A stretch of DNA of 64,000 nucleotides, from NCBI RefSeq assembly GCF_000154725.1, contig NZ_DS544873.1:2024713-2088712 (forward strand), written 5' to 3'. The position numbers were made by a program, and so were the translations under genes. Source of the DNA: Kordia algicida OT-1 (GTDB lineage: Bacteria; Bacteroidota; Bacteroidia; Flavobacteriales; Flavobacteriaceae). The notes under the pieces were generated by a model. It ran no database searches, was not told the origin of the DNA, and saw only the letters and a program-made list of their open reading frames with translations. Positions 27,210-36,274 of the stretch are shown one piece after another. Each line of letters starts with the position of its first letter. Within the stretch, counting starts at the first letter, position 1.

Positions 27210-28715
27210 CTACTCAAACAAAACTTCATTCTCAATCGCCATATTCTGTATAAACGACAATGTATCACGAATCGCAATATGCAATTCTCGATCTTCATCC
27301 ACAAAAGGAACTTCCGCACGATACATTTCCAAATACGTTTCAATAAACTCAGAACTCTTTAAAGGCGCTCTAAAAACCAATGCCTGAGAAGCATTCAATA
27401 GTTCAATTGCCAACACACGTTCTACATTATCCACAACCTTAATCGCTTTGGTAGCAGCATTTGCGCCCATACTCACATGATCTTCCTGTCCGTTTGACGA
27501 CACAATAGAATCAATACTTGCAGGTGTTGCATACTGTTTATTCTGACTTACAATACTTGCAGCAGTATATTGTGGAATCATAAAACCAGAATTTAATCCA
27601 GGATTATTCACCAAAAATGCAGGCAAATCACGCAATCCTGAAACCAATTGAAAGGTTCTGCGTTCCGAAATATTTCCAAGTTCCGCCATCGCAATTGCCA
27701 AATAATCTAATGCCAATGCCAACGGTTGCCCGTGAAAATTTCCACCAGAAATAATTTCATCCTCAGCGATAAAAATATTAGGATTATCAGTCACAGAATT
27801 AATCTCTGTTTCAAACGTTTTTCGAATAAAAGCCAACGTATCTTTTGTAGCTCCATGAACTTGTGGCACACAACGGAAAGAATACGGATCTTGCACATGT
27901 TTCTTTTCTTGTGAAATTAACTCGCTTCCTTCTACAAATTCCTGCACGCGTTTGGCTGTTTTCAACTGTCCATTATGCGGACGAATCAAATGAATCAAAT
28001 CATTAAAAGGCTCAATTCTCCCATCAAAAGCTTCCAAAGAAATTGTTGCGAACAAATCTGCAAAATACGAAAGTTTGTACGCTTTTATAAGTGTATGAAC
28101 GCCGTAAGCACTCATAAACTGTGTTCCGTTTAGCAATGCCAAACCTTCTTTTGCTTTCAATTGGATAGGTTGCCAATCATACTTTTCTAACACTTCCGAT
28201 GATGGAACTTCTTTTCCTTTATAATACACACTTCCTTTTCCCAAAAGCGGTAACGACAAATGTGCCAAAGGAGCCAAATCGCCTGATGCGCCGAGCGAAC
28301 CTTGCTCAAAAACAACAGGCAAAATATCGTGATTATAAAAATCAATCAAACGCTGTACAGTTTTCAACTGAATTCCAGAATGTCCATAACTTAACGATTG
28401 CACTTTTAACAACAACATCAATTTTACGATAGCTTGTGGCACACGGTCTCCAGTTCCACATGCATGAGAAGTCACCAAATTCTCTTGTAACTTTGACAAA
28501 TGTTCATTAGAAATTTTCACATTACACAGCGAACCAAATCCTGTATTAATACCATAAATAGGCGTCTTTTGGTCTTCCAATCGCGTGTCTAAATATGTAC
28601 GACATGCTACAATTTTGTTGGTTGCTGATTCCGACAAAGCAAGTTTTGCATCAGAATTTAGTAAATCTTGAATGATCTCAATATCGAGGATTTGTGAACT
28701 AATTTCGTGTATCAT
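27210..28715 (-). CDS. hutH: Histidine ammonia-lyase
   Basis: This 501-aa protein belongs to the aromatic amino acid lyase family. The self-made MIO cofactor comes from ASG in GSLGASGDLAPLAHLSLPL (about residues 142-160), and FHGQPLALALDYLAIA and QEDHVSMGANAATKA are conserved active-site segments. It removes ammonia from histidine to give urocanate. No other hut genes are in the window, so either the pathway is scattered or this is a related tyrosine/histidine lyase. Histidine ammonia-lyase is the better fit. Confidence 0.9.
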   Translation of the reverse strand: MIHEISSQILDIEIIQDLLNSDAKLALSESATNKIVACRTYLDTRLEDQKTPIYGINTGFGSLCNVKISNEHLSKLQENLVTSHACGTGDRVPQAIVKLMLLLKVQSLSYGHSGIQLKTVQRLIDFYNHDILPVVFEQGSLGASGDLAPLAHLSLPLLGKGSVYYKGKEVPSSEVLEKYDWQPIQLKAKEGLALLNGTQFMSAYGVHTLIKAYKLSYFADLFATISLEAFDGRIEPFNDLIHLIRPHNGQLKTAKRVQEFVEGSELISQEKKHVQDPYSFRCVPQVHGATKDTLAFIRKTFETEINSVTDNPNIFIAEDEIISGGNFHGQPLALALDYLAIAMAELGNISERRTFQLVSGLRDLPAFLVNNPGLNSGFMIPQYTAASIVSQNKQYATPASIDSIVSSNGQEDHVSMGANAATKAIKVVDNVERVLAIELLNASQALVFRAPLKSSEFIETYLEMYRAEVPFVDEDRELHIAIRDTLSFIQNMAIENEVLFE

Positions 28716-28785
28716 GGTGGTGTAATCAAATTATCTTTCAAAAGTCAAAATTCAATCTGTATTAACCAAATAATTGTTAATAATT

Positions 28786-28816
28786 TATTGATTAAAAAAA
28801 GAATCTGTTACTTTTG
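28786..28816 (+). promoter_or_regulatory. Promoter of the first TlpA-like gene
   Basis: A TATTG element ending at 28790 precedes a perfect -7 element TACTTTTG (28809-28816) by 18 bp, with the ATG 20 bp further on. Confidence 0.6.
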
Positions 28817-28836
28817 AGCAAACAAACTTTGAAAAA

Positions 28837-29838
28837 ATGAAAAAATTACTGCTATTGGTTGCGGCATTTGCAATCTTTTCTTGTGAAAATGAGCCAGAAG
28901 TTCCAAAAGATTATGTGACATTTTCGGGAACGATTAAAAACAAAAAAAGTGACTCACTTTACATTCGTAGTAGAACCTATTCAAAAACAATCAAAGTGAA
29001 TGACGACGGTACTTTTAAAGATACGCTAAAAGTAGAAGCTGGCGTATTTAGCGTCTTTGATGGAAAAGATGGAACAAGTGCCTACTTAAAAAATGATTAT
29101 GACGTTGTGCTGTCGGCAGATGCAGAAAACTATATGAAATCTGCAAAATTCTCTGGAAAAGGAGCTGAAAACAGTAATTTCTTGGCAGAAAGCAGACGTA
29201 AATCTGAAAAAATGCTGGATATTGATAAACTAAGTAGTCTTGCTCCTGACGAACTTAACAATCGACTTGACGAAATCAAAACAGAACTTACCACATACTT
29301 TAAATCGCAAAAAAATGTAGATAGTTTATTGATAGCGAATTCATTACAAGACATCAATCCGATGATTAACTATTACAAAGGTTTTATTGGAAAAATAAGT
29401 GCTATCAAAAGAAAATTTCCAAAAGGAACACCTTCGCCTACATTTGACTATGAAAATCATAAAGGTGGAAAAACCTCTTTAGCTGATTTAAAAGGAAAAT
29501 ACGTGTATATTGATATTTGGGCAACTTGGTGCGGACCGTGTATTGCACAAATTCCAGCATTAAAAAAAGTAGAAGAAGAATACAAGGATAAAAACATAGT
29601 TTTCGTAAGTATTTCAGTAGATCAAAACAGAGATGCTTGGGAAAAAATGGTCACAGAAAAATCACTTGGCGGTATACAATTACACTTTGGTGGCGATCAA
29701 ACATTTTCAAATGAATATATGATTAGTGGTATTCCAAGATTCATCCTTTTAGATACTGAAGGAAAAGTGGTAAATCCTGATGCGCCAAGACCTTCAAGTC
29801 CAAAACTTGTGGAACTATTTGATGAGTTAAAAATATAA
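28837..29838 (+). CDS. TlpA-family thioredoxin-like lipoprotein, copy 1
   Basis: This 333-aa lipoprotein starts with a lipobox at Cys16 (FAIFSCENEPE). The N-terminal part (about 20-120) resembles the DUF4369 beta domain found in front of such proteins. The C-terminal part (about 195-333) is a thioredoxin domain with WATWCGPCIAQIP, a CxxC redox motif, and the cis-Pro in SGIPRFILLD. It is probably a periplasmic disulfide reductase anchored in a membrane. The second copy 133 bp downstream has nearly the same first 20 residues and the same last 17 (PRPSSPKLVELFDELKI), showing a tandem duplication. Confidence 0.9.
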   Translation: MKKLLLLVAAFAIFSCENEPEVPKDYVTFSGTIKNKKSDSLYIRSRTYSKTIKVNDDGTFKDTLKVEAGVFSVFDGKDGTSAYLKNDYDVVLSADAENYMKSAKFSGKGAENSNFLAESRRKSEKMLDIDKLSSLAPDELNNRLDEIKTELTTYFKSQKNVDSLLIANSLQDINPMINYYKGFIGKISAIKRKFPKGTPSPTFDYENHKGGKTSLADLKGKYVYIDIWATWCGPCIAQIPALKKVEEEYKDKNIVFVSISVDQNRDAWEKMVTEKSLGGIQLHFGGDQTFSNEYMISGIPRFILLDTEGKVVNPDAPRPSSPKLVELFDELKI

Positions 29839-29971
29839 AAGATCGTTTTTATATTATTTATGACGATTTACTGTCGAGTAAATCACATTAAAAAATTTAA
29901 TTATTAATCCATTTAATCTTGAAATTTTACTCCCTATTAAATTCAACATTGAATACCTAAACTTTACTAAA

Positions 29972-31315
29972 ATGAAAAAAATATTATTAGTAGTTGCAGC
30001 TTTTGCAATTTTCTCTTGCAAAAATGAACCAGAAATAGATTATGTATTACTCTCAGGAAAAATCGAAAATCCAAAAGGTGAAAAAGTGAGTATTTTTGGA
30101 AATGATTTTAAAAAAGAAATTTCTATTAATAGTGATGGAACTTTTTCCGATACGCTCCATATAGAAACTTCTGGATATTATAATCTGGCGCATGGTAGAG
30201 AACGCACTTCTCTTTACACTAAACAAGGAGATGAATTAGAAGTTACGCTAGATGCTTCAAAGTTTGATGAGACTATTAAATATAGCGGAAAAGGTTCTGA
30301 AAGCAATAATTACCTAGCTTCTAAATTCTTAAACAATGAAAAATTAAATGTTCAAGAAATCTTTACTAAAGAAGAAGCTGATTTTTTAAAGACAATAAAT
30401 GAGCAAAAAAATAAAGCAGAAGATGCGCTAACAAAAGTGGAAGGATTATCTGATGAATTTATCTCTTTAGAAAAGAAAAATATCAACTATGAGTATTTGG
30501 CATACTTAAATCGTTATCCATCCTATCATCCATACTTTGCAAAAAAAGAAAACTTCAAGGTTTCAGAAGGCTTTCTTGCTCCATTAGATAAAGTTGATTA
30601 TGATAATACAACAGACTTTGGAAACTCCGAGTCCTATCAACAAATAGTTTCTAATCATTATTTAGAAAAATATTACACAGACACTCTAAAAGTAGAAAGT
30701 ATTAAATTGATTAAGGGTATAAAATCTCAAAATATTAAAAACTCGCTAGCAAGCGAATTAGCATATGACATCTCTCCCTCAAATAAGCACATTGAAACAA
30801 TTTACAATTTAATTCAAGAAATCGCTGATAAAGATGAAATAAAAGAAAAAGTAACTGAAAAATATAAAAAAGTACAAAATCTTGTAGCAGGAAAAAATTC
30901 TCCTGCGTTTGATTATGAAAATCACAAAGGTGGCACTACGAGTTTAGCCGATTTAAAAGGAAAATATGTATATATTGACGTTTGGGCTACTTGGTGTGGA
31001 CCTTGTATTGGTGAAATTCCATCTTTGAAAAAAGTTGAAAAAAAATATCATAATAAAAATATCGAATTTGTCTCAATATCGATAGATACTCCAAAAGCGT
31101 ATGATACGTGGAAAAACATGGTTAAAGACAAAGAATTAGGAGGAATTCAACTAATGGCAGACAATGCTTGGAAGTCTAAATTTGTAACTGATTACGCAAT
31201 TGAAGGAATCCCAAGATTTATTTTAATTGATCCGAATGGTAAAATTGTGAATGCGGATGCGCCAAGACCATCTAGTCCAAAACTTATTGAACTATTTGAT
31301 GAATTGAAAATATAA
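29972..31315 (+). CDS. TlpA-family thioredoxin-like lipoprotein, copy 2
   Basis: This 447-aa lipoprotein has the same build as copy 1 (lipobox FAIFSCKNEPE; CxxC in WATWCGPCIGEIP; EGIPRFILID; same C-terminal end) but a middle helical region about 110 residues longer, between the beta domain and the thioredoxin domain. The signal peptide and thioredoxin parts are the most alike; the middle is unrelated or strongly diverged. An 81-aa Cys-rich RiPP precursor follows 82 bp later on the same strand. A redox role in handling its many cysteines is possible but unproven. Confidence 0.9.
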   Translation: MKKILLVVAAFAIFSCKNEPEIDYVLLSGKIENPKGEKVSIFGNDFKKEISINSDGTFSDTLHIETSGYYNLAHGRERTSLYTKQGDELEVTLDASKFDETIKYSGKGSESNNYLASKFLNNEKLNVQEIFTKEEADFLKTINEQKNKAEDALTKVEGLSDEFISLEKKNINYEYLAYLNRYPSYHPYFAKKENFKVSEGFLAPLDKVDYDNTTDFGNSESYQQIVSNHYLEKYYTDTLKVESIKLIKGIKSQNIKNSLASELAYDISPSNKHIETIYNLIQEIADKDEIKEKVTEKYKKVQNLVAGKNSPAFDYENHKGGTTSLADLKGKYVYIDVWATWCGPCIGEIPSLKKVEKKYHNKNIEFVSISIDTPKAYDTWKNMVKDKELGGIQLMADNAWKSKFVTDYAIEGIPRFILIDPNGKIVNADAPRPSSPKLIELFDELKI

Positions 31316-31397
31316 TTTAATTAACAAGAAATTAACCTTGCTTTAAAGCAATTTTATTGTAGTATTTTTTACATTTAAATAATAAATAATATTATAC

Positions 31398-31643
31398 ATG
31401 AAAAAACAAAAATTAACTACAAAATCATTATCTTTCAAAAAGAGAAAAATTAGTAATTTAAATCACAATAACATCAACGGAGGTGGTACTTCCGGATTTG
31501 ACAACTGTAATTCATTTAACACTTGCTATGTTTGTGATTCCAATTCCCTTGGTAATGTTTGTGGAACAGGAACTCATTCTCATATGTGTACTCCTGCTAC
31601 TTGTGACACAGGAACATGCATGTGCGATGTGGCAACTGCATAG
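31398..31643 (+). CDS. Cys-rich RiPP precursor (class I lanthipeptide-type leader)
   Basis: This 81-aa peptide has the Bacteroidota leader pattern: a basic start, LSFKKRKISNLN, and a Gly-Gly-Gly site at about residues 28-30 where a C39-type protease would cut. The core of about 51 residues has 8 Cys and more than a dozen Ser/Thr (for example NSFNTCYVCDSNS and PATCDTGTCMCD). That composition allows thioether rings or several disulfides. No LanB, LanC, radical-SAM or peptidase/transporter gene is in the window, so modification would have to come from elsewhere. It sits directly downstream of two TlpA-like lipoproteins. Confidence 0.8.
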   Translation: MKKQKLTTKSLSFKKRKISNLNHNNINGGGTSGFDNCNSFNTCYVCDSNSLGNVCGTGTHSHMCTPATCDTGTCMCDVATA

Positions 31644-31647
31644 ATTA

Positions 31648-31684
31648 AAAAAAACGCTTTGAATAATTTCAAAGCGTTTTTTTA
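31648..31684. terminator. Bidirectional terminator between the RiPP gene and nnr
   Basis: A long stem (AAAAACGCTTTGA / TTTCAAAGCGTTTTT) has A runs on one side and T runs on the other, so it can end transcripts from both converging genes. Confidence 0.9.
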
Positions 31685-33223
31685 TTATTTCTTCGCTTCC
31701 GCAGATGGCTTTTCTGGTTCTTTAAACAAATCTAAATATGCAGCACCAATATGAGCTACAATGTCACTTGCAGTTAATGCTTGATAGCCTAATCCTGACA
31801 ATGCCAAATCGCCTGCTTTCCCATGAAGATACACGCCAAAAATTGCTGCTTTTATCGGATCGTACTCTTGTGAAACCAATCCTGTGAGCATTCCTGTCAA
31901 CACATCGCCACTTCCTGCAGTTGCCATTCCAGGGTTTCCTGTGTTATTTATATACAAATGATTGTCGTAAATCGTAATCGTGTGTGCGCCTTTGATAATT
32001 AAAATGACATCATACTTTTTAGCGAATGCTTTTGCTTTCTCCAACTTATCAAAATCATCGGTCCACTCGCCTATCAAACGCTCCAATTCCTTCGGATGCG
32101 GTGTCAAAATAGAACCTTTTGGCACAGACTTTAACATTGTTTTATTCGTGGCAAAAATATTTAAAGCATCTGCATCCACAATCAAACGATTTTTATTCGT
32201 CTTTAAAAATGCTTTCAATGCCTTTACGGTTGCTGCATCAGTTCCCATACCAACGCCCATTCCAATAGCTTTTGGCTCAATATCGTATTGAATCTTTGCA
32301 ATATGCTTTTCTCTTTCATCACAAATCACCATCGCTTCTGGCAAAGAGGTTTGTAAAATAGCATAACCACACTCAGGAATATACGCCGTAATCAATCCTG
32401 TACCTACACGCAAACATGCTGAACTAGCCAAGGTAACTGCGCCCATTTTTCCGTAACTTCCGCCAACAATCAAGCTGTGTCCGTAAGTTCCTTTGTGCGC
32501 ATATTTTTCTCTCGGAATATACAATGGTAATACTTCAAACTTATCAATCAACTGAACTTCTGTGTCAGTTTTTTGTAAATATTCCTGATCGAGACCGACA
32601 TCAATAGCTTCCCATTGTTGCATGTAAACACCTGTTTCTGGCAAAAAGAAACTCAACTTCGGCGCTTGTCCTGTCAACGTATAATTACTCTCAATTACGG
32701 CTTCCTTATCTTCTGGCGCATGGTTTGGATACAATCCTGATGGAACATCCAACGAAACCGTATATGCTTCCGATGCATTAATATATTTTATTAAATCCTT
32801 TACCCAATCAGAAGTTTCACGATTCAAGCCAATTCCAAAAATTGCATCTACAATAATATCTTCTTTTGCCATTTTAGGAAATTCTTCACCAGAACTCAAC
32901 AATCGTGGCCAAATCTTAAACTCTTTAATTCGATCATAATTAATCAAAAAATCTTTGGTACGCTTATCGCTAAAATTTACCACGTACACATGTACATTAT
33001 ATCCATGATGTAATAGTTGTCTTCCTAAAACCAATCCCAAACCGCCATTATTTCCAATGCCACAATAAATATGAATTGGAACTTGTGCGCCTTGCATACG
33101 TGTGTGAAACCAATTAAAAACTTGTGTTCCTGCAAATTCCATTAAATCATTCGACGTGATTTGATTTTTTTCAATCGTAGTATTGATTGCTTCGTAGATT
33201 TGAGCTGCTGAATATATCTTCAT
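31685..33223 (-). CDS. nnr: Bifunctional NAD(P)H-hydrate epimerase/dehydratase
   Basis: This 512-aa protein repairs damaged NAD(P)HX. The N-terminal epimerase domain (1-225) has MEFAGTQVFNWF, CGIGNNGGLGLVLGRQL, VDAIFGIGL and VSLDVPSGL. The C-terminal ADP/ATP-dependent dehydratase (about 230-500) has HKGTYGHSLIVGGSYGKMGA, LTPHPKELERL and NPGMATAGSGDVLTG with the catalytic Asp. Both halves look intact. It ends in an unusual Pro/Glu/Lys tail and converges on the RiPP precursor gene. Confidence 0.96.
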   Translation of the reverse strand: MKIYSAAQIYEAINTTIEKNQITSNDLMEFAGTQVFNWFHTRMQGAQVPIHIYCGIGNNGGLGLVLGRQLLHHGYNVHVYVVNFSDKRTKDFLINYDRIKEFKIWPRLLSSGEEFPKMAKEDIIVDAIFGIGLNRETSDWVKDLIKYINASEAYTVSLDVPSGLYPNHAPEDKEAVIESNYTLTGQAPKLSFFLPETGVYMQQWEAIDVGLDQEYLQKTDTEVQLIDKFEVLPLYIPREKYAHKGTYGHSLIVGGSYGKMGAVTLASSACLRVGTGLITAYIPECGYAILQTSLPEAMVICDEREKHIAKIQYDIEPKAIGMGVGMGTDAATVKALKAFLKTNKNRLIVDADALNIFATNKTMLKSVPKGSILTPHPKELERLIGEWTDDFDKLEKAKAFAKKYDVILIIKGAHTITIYDNHLYINNTGNPGMATAGSGDVLTGMLTGLVSQEYDPIKAAIFGVYLHGKAGDLALSGLGYQALTASDIVAHIGAAYLDLFKEPEKPSAEAKK

Positions 33224-33349
33224 GTATTCGTTATTTTACTGTAAAGCGTTACACATTTGATGAAATTCTTTACAATTCGCTATACTTTTTTAGCGCATTT
33301 TTAAAAAAAAGGGAATTTCACTAATTATCCGTGAAAAATAAACATATAA

Positions 33350-33380
33350 TTTGTTTATGGTCATAAAAGTAATACTTTTG
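33350..33380 (+). promoter_or_regulatory. Promoter of the threonine operon
   Basis: TTTG (33350-33353) and TACTTTTG (33373-33380) are exactly 19 bp apart, a full match to the Bacteroidota consensus. The leader peptide ATG is 21 bp downstream. Confidence 0.85.
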
Positions 33381-33401
33381 AATAACATCATACGACAAAA
33401 A

Positions 33402-33500
33402 ATGCGTTTAGTAGCAAATATTTTTACTTCCACAATTAACGGTACAGTTTCTCAGACAACTGTAACGATTGCTACTACAATTACCCCTTTTGGGGTCTAG
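33402..33500 (+). CDS. thrL: Threonine operon leader peptide
   Basis: This 32-aa open frame lies between the promoter and thrA. Its second half is packed with Thr and Ile codons (QTTVTIATTIT), the products that control threonine synthesis, as in the thr leader of enteric bacteria although the sequence is unrelated. Inside and after it are a TACAGTT/AACTGTA stem (33443-33464), an ACCCC/GGGGT hairpin (33483-33496) and a terminator at 33518-33539. Stalling at Thr or Ile codons would favour readthrough. The reading is supported by composition and position only. Confidence 0.8.
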   Translation: MRLVANIFTSTINGTVSQTTVTIATTITPFGV

Positions 33501-33517
33501 CTAATAATAACCGATTG

Positions 33518-33539
33518 GTGTTTACAAACACATTTTTTT
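33518..33539 (+). terminator. Attenuator terminator before thrA
   Basis: GTGTTT (33518-33523) pairs with AAACAC (33526-33531), followed by a run of seven T (33533-33539). It lies 18 bp after the leader peptide stop and 54 bp before thrA. Confidence 0.7.
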
Positions 33540-33592
33540 AGTCAAAGAATTTCTTTTTGACACTTTACAAATAACCATACAAAACAATACTT

Positions 33593-36040
33593 ATGAATGT
33601 ACTCAAATTTGGCGGTACTTCTGTCGCCAATGCGCAAAACATAAGCTTAGTAATTGATATTATTACAAAAGCATCTCAAAATAAAAAACTAGCAATTGTC
33701 GTTTCTGCTTTTGGAAATACGACAAACATGTTGCTAAAAACTGCTGAACTTGCAGCAGTAAAAGACGAATATTACCGATCACTCTTACAAGAAATTGAAA
33801 ACAGACACATGCAAGTTGTCAAAGATTTAATTCCTGTAACCGAACAAAGTGCCGTAATCAGTCACACAAAACGTTTATTAAATTACCTAGAAACTTTATA
33901 TGAAGGTTGTTTTTTACTTCGCGAATTGACACCGAAAACATTGGCAACCATTGCTAGTTTTGGCGAATTATTATCTTCCTATATCATTTCAGAAGTAATG
34001 AAAGTCCGTCAATTGGATAGTAATTATAAAGACAGTCGCGAATTAATTATTACTACTGAAAGCTTTGAAAACGCTCAAGTAGAAATGAAATTGACACAGG
34101 AAAACTGCCAAGCTTTCTTTGAAAAAAACGAAAAACAAATCATCATTTTACCTGGTTTTATCGCTGCTACACCAAATGGTGAAACGACAACATTAGGGCG
34201 CGGAGGTTCAGACTATACAGCAGCAATCATTGCAAGTGCTGTTGACGCTGATGAATTGCAAATTTGGACAGATGTCAGCGGAATGTACACAGCAAATCCA
34301 CGCATCGTAAAGCAAGCGACACCAATTCCGCATATCTCATATCAAGAAGCCATGGAATTGTCTCACTTTGGTGCGAAAGTAATTTACCCGCCAACCATTC
34401 AACCTGTCTTACACAAAGAAATTCCGATTCTGGTCAAAAATACTTTTTCACCTGAACAAGAAGGAACTCGAATCACGAAAAATCCACAAGGAAAACAACA
34501 AGCCGTAAAAGGAATCAGTTATATAGAAAACATTTCATTGCTTACACTAGAAGGAAGCGGAATGATTGGAATTCCAGGATTCTCAAAACGTCTCTTTGAA
34601 ACTTTACTCGCCGAAAAGATAAACATCATTCTCATCACGCAAGCATCTTCTGAGCATTCTATCTGTATTGGAATCAACGACAAAGAAGCTTCTAGAGCCA
34701 AAATGGCACTTGATGAAACATTTGCTTACGAAATTGCCTTAAAAAAAGTAGATCCAATTTTGGTTGAACAACAATTAGCCATTATTGCATTGGTTGGTGA
34801 AAACATGAAAAACCATCAAGGATTAAGTGGTAAAATGTTTAGCATGCTAGGAAAAAATAACGTGAACATTCGCGCAATTGCTCAAGGTGCTTCTGAAAAA
34901 AATATTTCTGCGGTTATCAACAGTGAAGATGCAAAAAAAGCACTCAATGCGTTGCATGAAGAATTCTTTGAAGAAAAAATAAAACAACTCAACTTGTTTG
35001 TAACTGGCGTTGGAAATGTGGGTGAACGCTTCTTGGCACAGCTCAAACAACAACATGAATACTTGCGAGAACAATTAAAACTCAACATTCGCGTCATTGG
35101 AATTTCCAACTCTAGAACCATGTTTTTTGATGAAGAAGGCATTGATTTAGACAGTTGGAAAGACAAATTGGCTAAGGGCGACAAAGCGAGTTTAGATGAA
35201 TTTTATGAAACAATCAAAACACACAACTTACGCAATAGCATTTTTATAGACATTACGGCAAGTCACGATGTTTCAAAAGTGTACGGAGACTATTTACGCA
35301 ACAATATTTCGGTGGTTACTTGCAACAAAATTGCCTGTGCTTCAGAATATGAAAACTACCAGAATTTAAAACGTATATCGCAAAAATACAATGCGCCATT
35401 TTTATTTGAAACGAATGTTGGCGCAGGTTTGCCAATTATTGACACTCTCAAAAATGTCATTGCTTCTGGAGATCGTGTACACAAAATACAAGCTGTTCTT
35501 TCTGGAAGTTTAAACTTTGTTTTTAATAATTTCAGCAATCAAAACACCTTCCACGACGTTGTGACACAAGCACAAAAAGAAGGATATACAGAACCCGATC
35601 CAAAAATAGATTTAAGTGGCGTTGATGTCGCTCGTAAAATTCTAATCTTAGCGCGCGAAAGTGGATATATACTAGAGTTGGAAGACATAGAAAACAACTC
35701 ATTTTTACCACAAGAAACTTTAGCTACTGAAAATAATGAAGACTTTTATGCTTCACTCACTAAACATGAAGCACATTTTCAACAAATTTTCAAAGAAGCA
35801 AATGACAAAGACTGTCGCTTAAAATATGTCGCTACTTTTGAAGATGGAAAAGCAAAAGTTGGTTTGCAACACATTCCGTCAGATCATCCTTTTTACAACT
35901 TGGAAGGAAGCGATAATATTGTATTATTTTTTACAGATCGATATGTAGCGCAACCATTACAAATAAAAGGTGCTGGCGCTGGTGCTGAGGTAACTGCTTC
36001 TGGAATTTTTGCTGATGTGATACGAATTGGAAAGTTTTAG
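33593..36040 (+). CDS. thrA: Bifunctional aspartate kinase / homoserine dehydrogenase I
   Basis: This 815-aa protein catalyses the first and third steps from aspartate to threonine. The kinase domain (1-290) starts with LKFGGTSV and has TTLGRGGSDYTA and WTDVSGMYTANP. Two ACT regulatory segments follow (about 310-460, LEGSGMIGIPGFSKRLF and IALVGENMKNHQGLSGKMF). The homoserine dehydrogenase part (about 465-815) begins LFVTGVGNVGERFL and contains NVGAGLPIIDTLKNV and DLSGVDVARKILILARE. Feedback by threonine is expected through the ACT domains. Confidence 0.97.
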   Translation: MNVLKFGGTSVANAQNISLVIDIITKASQNKKLAIVVSAFGNTTNMLLKTAELAAVKDEYYRSLLQEIENRHMQVVKDLIPVTEQSAVISHTKRLLNYLETLYEGCFLLRELTPKTLATIASFGELLSSYIISEVMKVRQLDSNYKDSRELIITTESFENAQVEMKLTQENCQAFFEKNEKQIIILPGFIAATPNGETTTLGRGGSDYTAAIIASAVDADELQIWTDVSGMYTANPRIVKQATPIPHISYQEAMELSHFGAKVIYPPTIQPVLHKEIPILVKNTFSPEQEGTRITKNPQGKQQAVKGISYIENISLLTLEGSGMIGIPGFSKRLFETLLAEKINIILITQASSEHSICIGINDKEASRAKMALDETFAYEIALKKVDPILVEQQLAIIALVGENMKNHQGLSGKMFSMLGKNNVNIRAIAQGASEKNISAVINSEDAKKALNALHEEFFEEKIKQLNLFVTGVGNVGERFLAQLKQQHEYLREQLKLNIRVIGISNSRTMFFDEEGIDLDSWKDKLAKGDKASLDEFYETIKTHNLRNSIFIDITASHDVSKVYGDYLRNNISVVTCNKIACASEYENYQNLKRISQKYNAPFLFETNVGAGLPIIDTLKNVIASGDRVHKIQAVLSGSLNFVFNNFSNQNTFHDVVTQAQKEGYTEPDPKIDLSGVDVARKILILARESGYILELEDIENNSFLPQETLATENNEDFYASLTKHEAHFQQIFKEANDKDCRLKYVATFEDGKAKVGLQHIPSDHPFYNLEGSDNIVLFFTDRYVAQPLQIKGAGAGAEVTASGIFADVIRIGKF

Positions 36041-36274
36041 GAAATTTTAAATGTAAAAGTATTAGCTATTTGTGGGAAGCTGAATCAAGTTCAGCTTGAC
36101 GTCAAATTTAAACCATAAAATAAAGTGTTCAATAACGTCAGTTCGAGTGGTTTTTCGTAGAAAAATTGTATTTCAACTGTGCTACAGAACTATCAAGAAG
36201 TACTTGAAAATAATAGATATGAATATTGAAACTTTTTCAATTCTCAATATTAACATCTCAACACTATAAACAAA
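36041..36274. repeat. Repeat-rich gap between thrA and thrB
   Basis: A 23-bp sequence starting GAAATTTTAAATGTAAAAGT (36041-36063) recurs exactly after the thrB stop (37195-37217). Next come a perfect 8-bp hairpin (AAGCTGAA 36077-36084 / TTCAGCTT 36090-36097) and a CGTCAGTTCGAGTGGTTTTTCG tract (from about 36135), which resemble short dispersed intergenic repeats common in flavobacterial genomes. Confidence 0.6.

Noticed and set aside
27091-27387. 98-codon open frame across the STAS-like and hutH ends
   Set aside because: It is made of low-complexity repeat plus antisense hutH.
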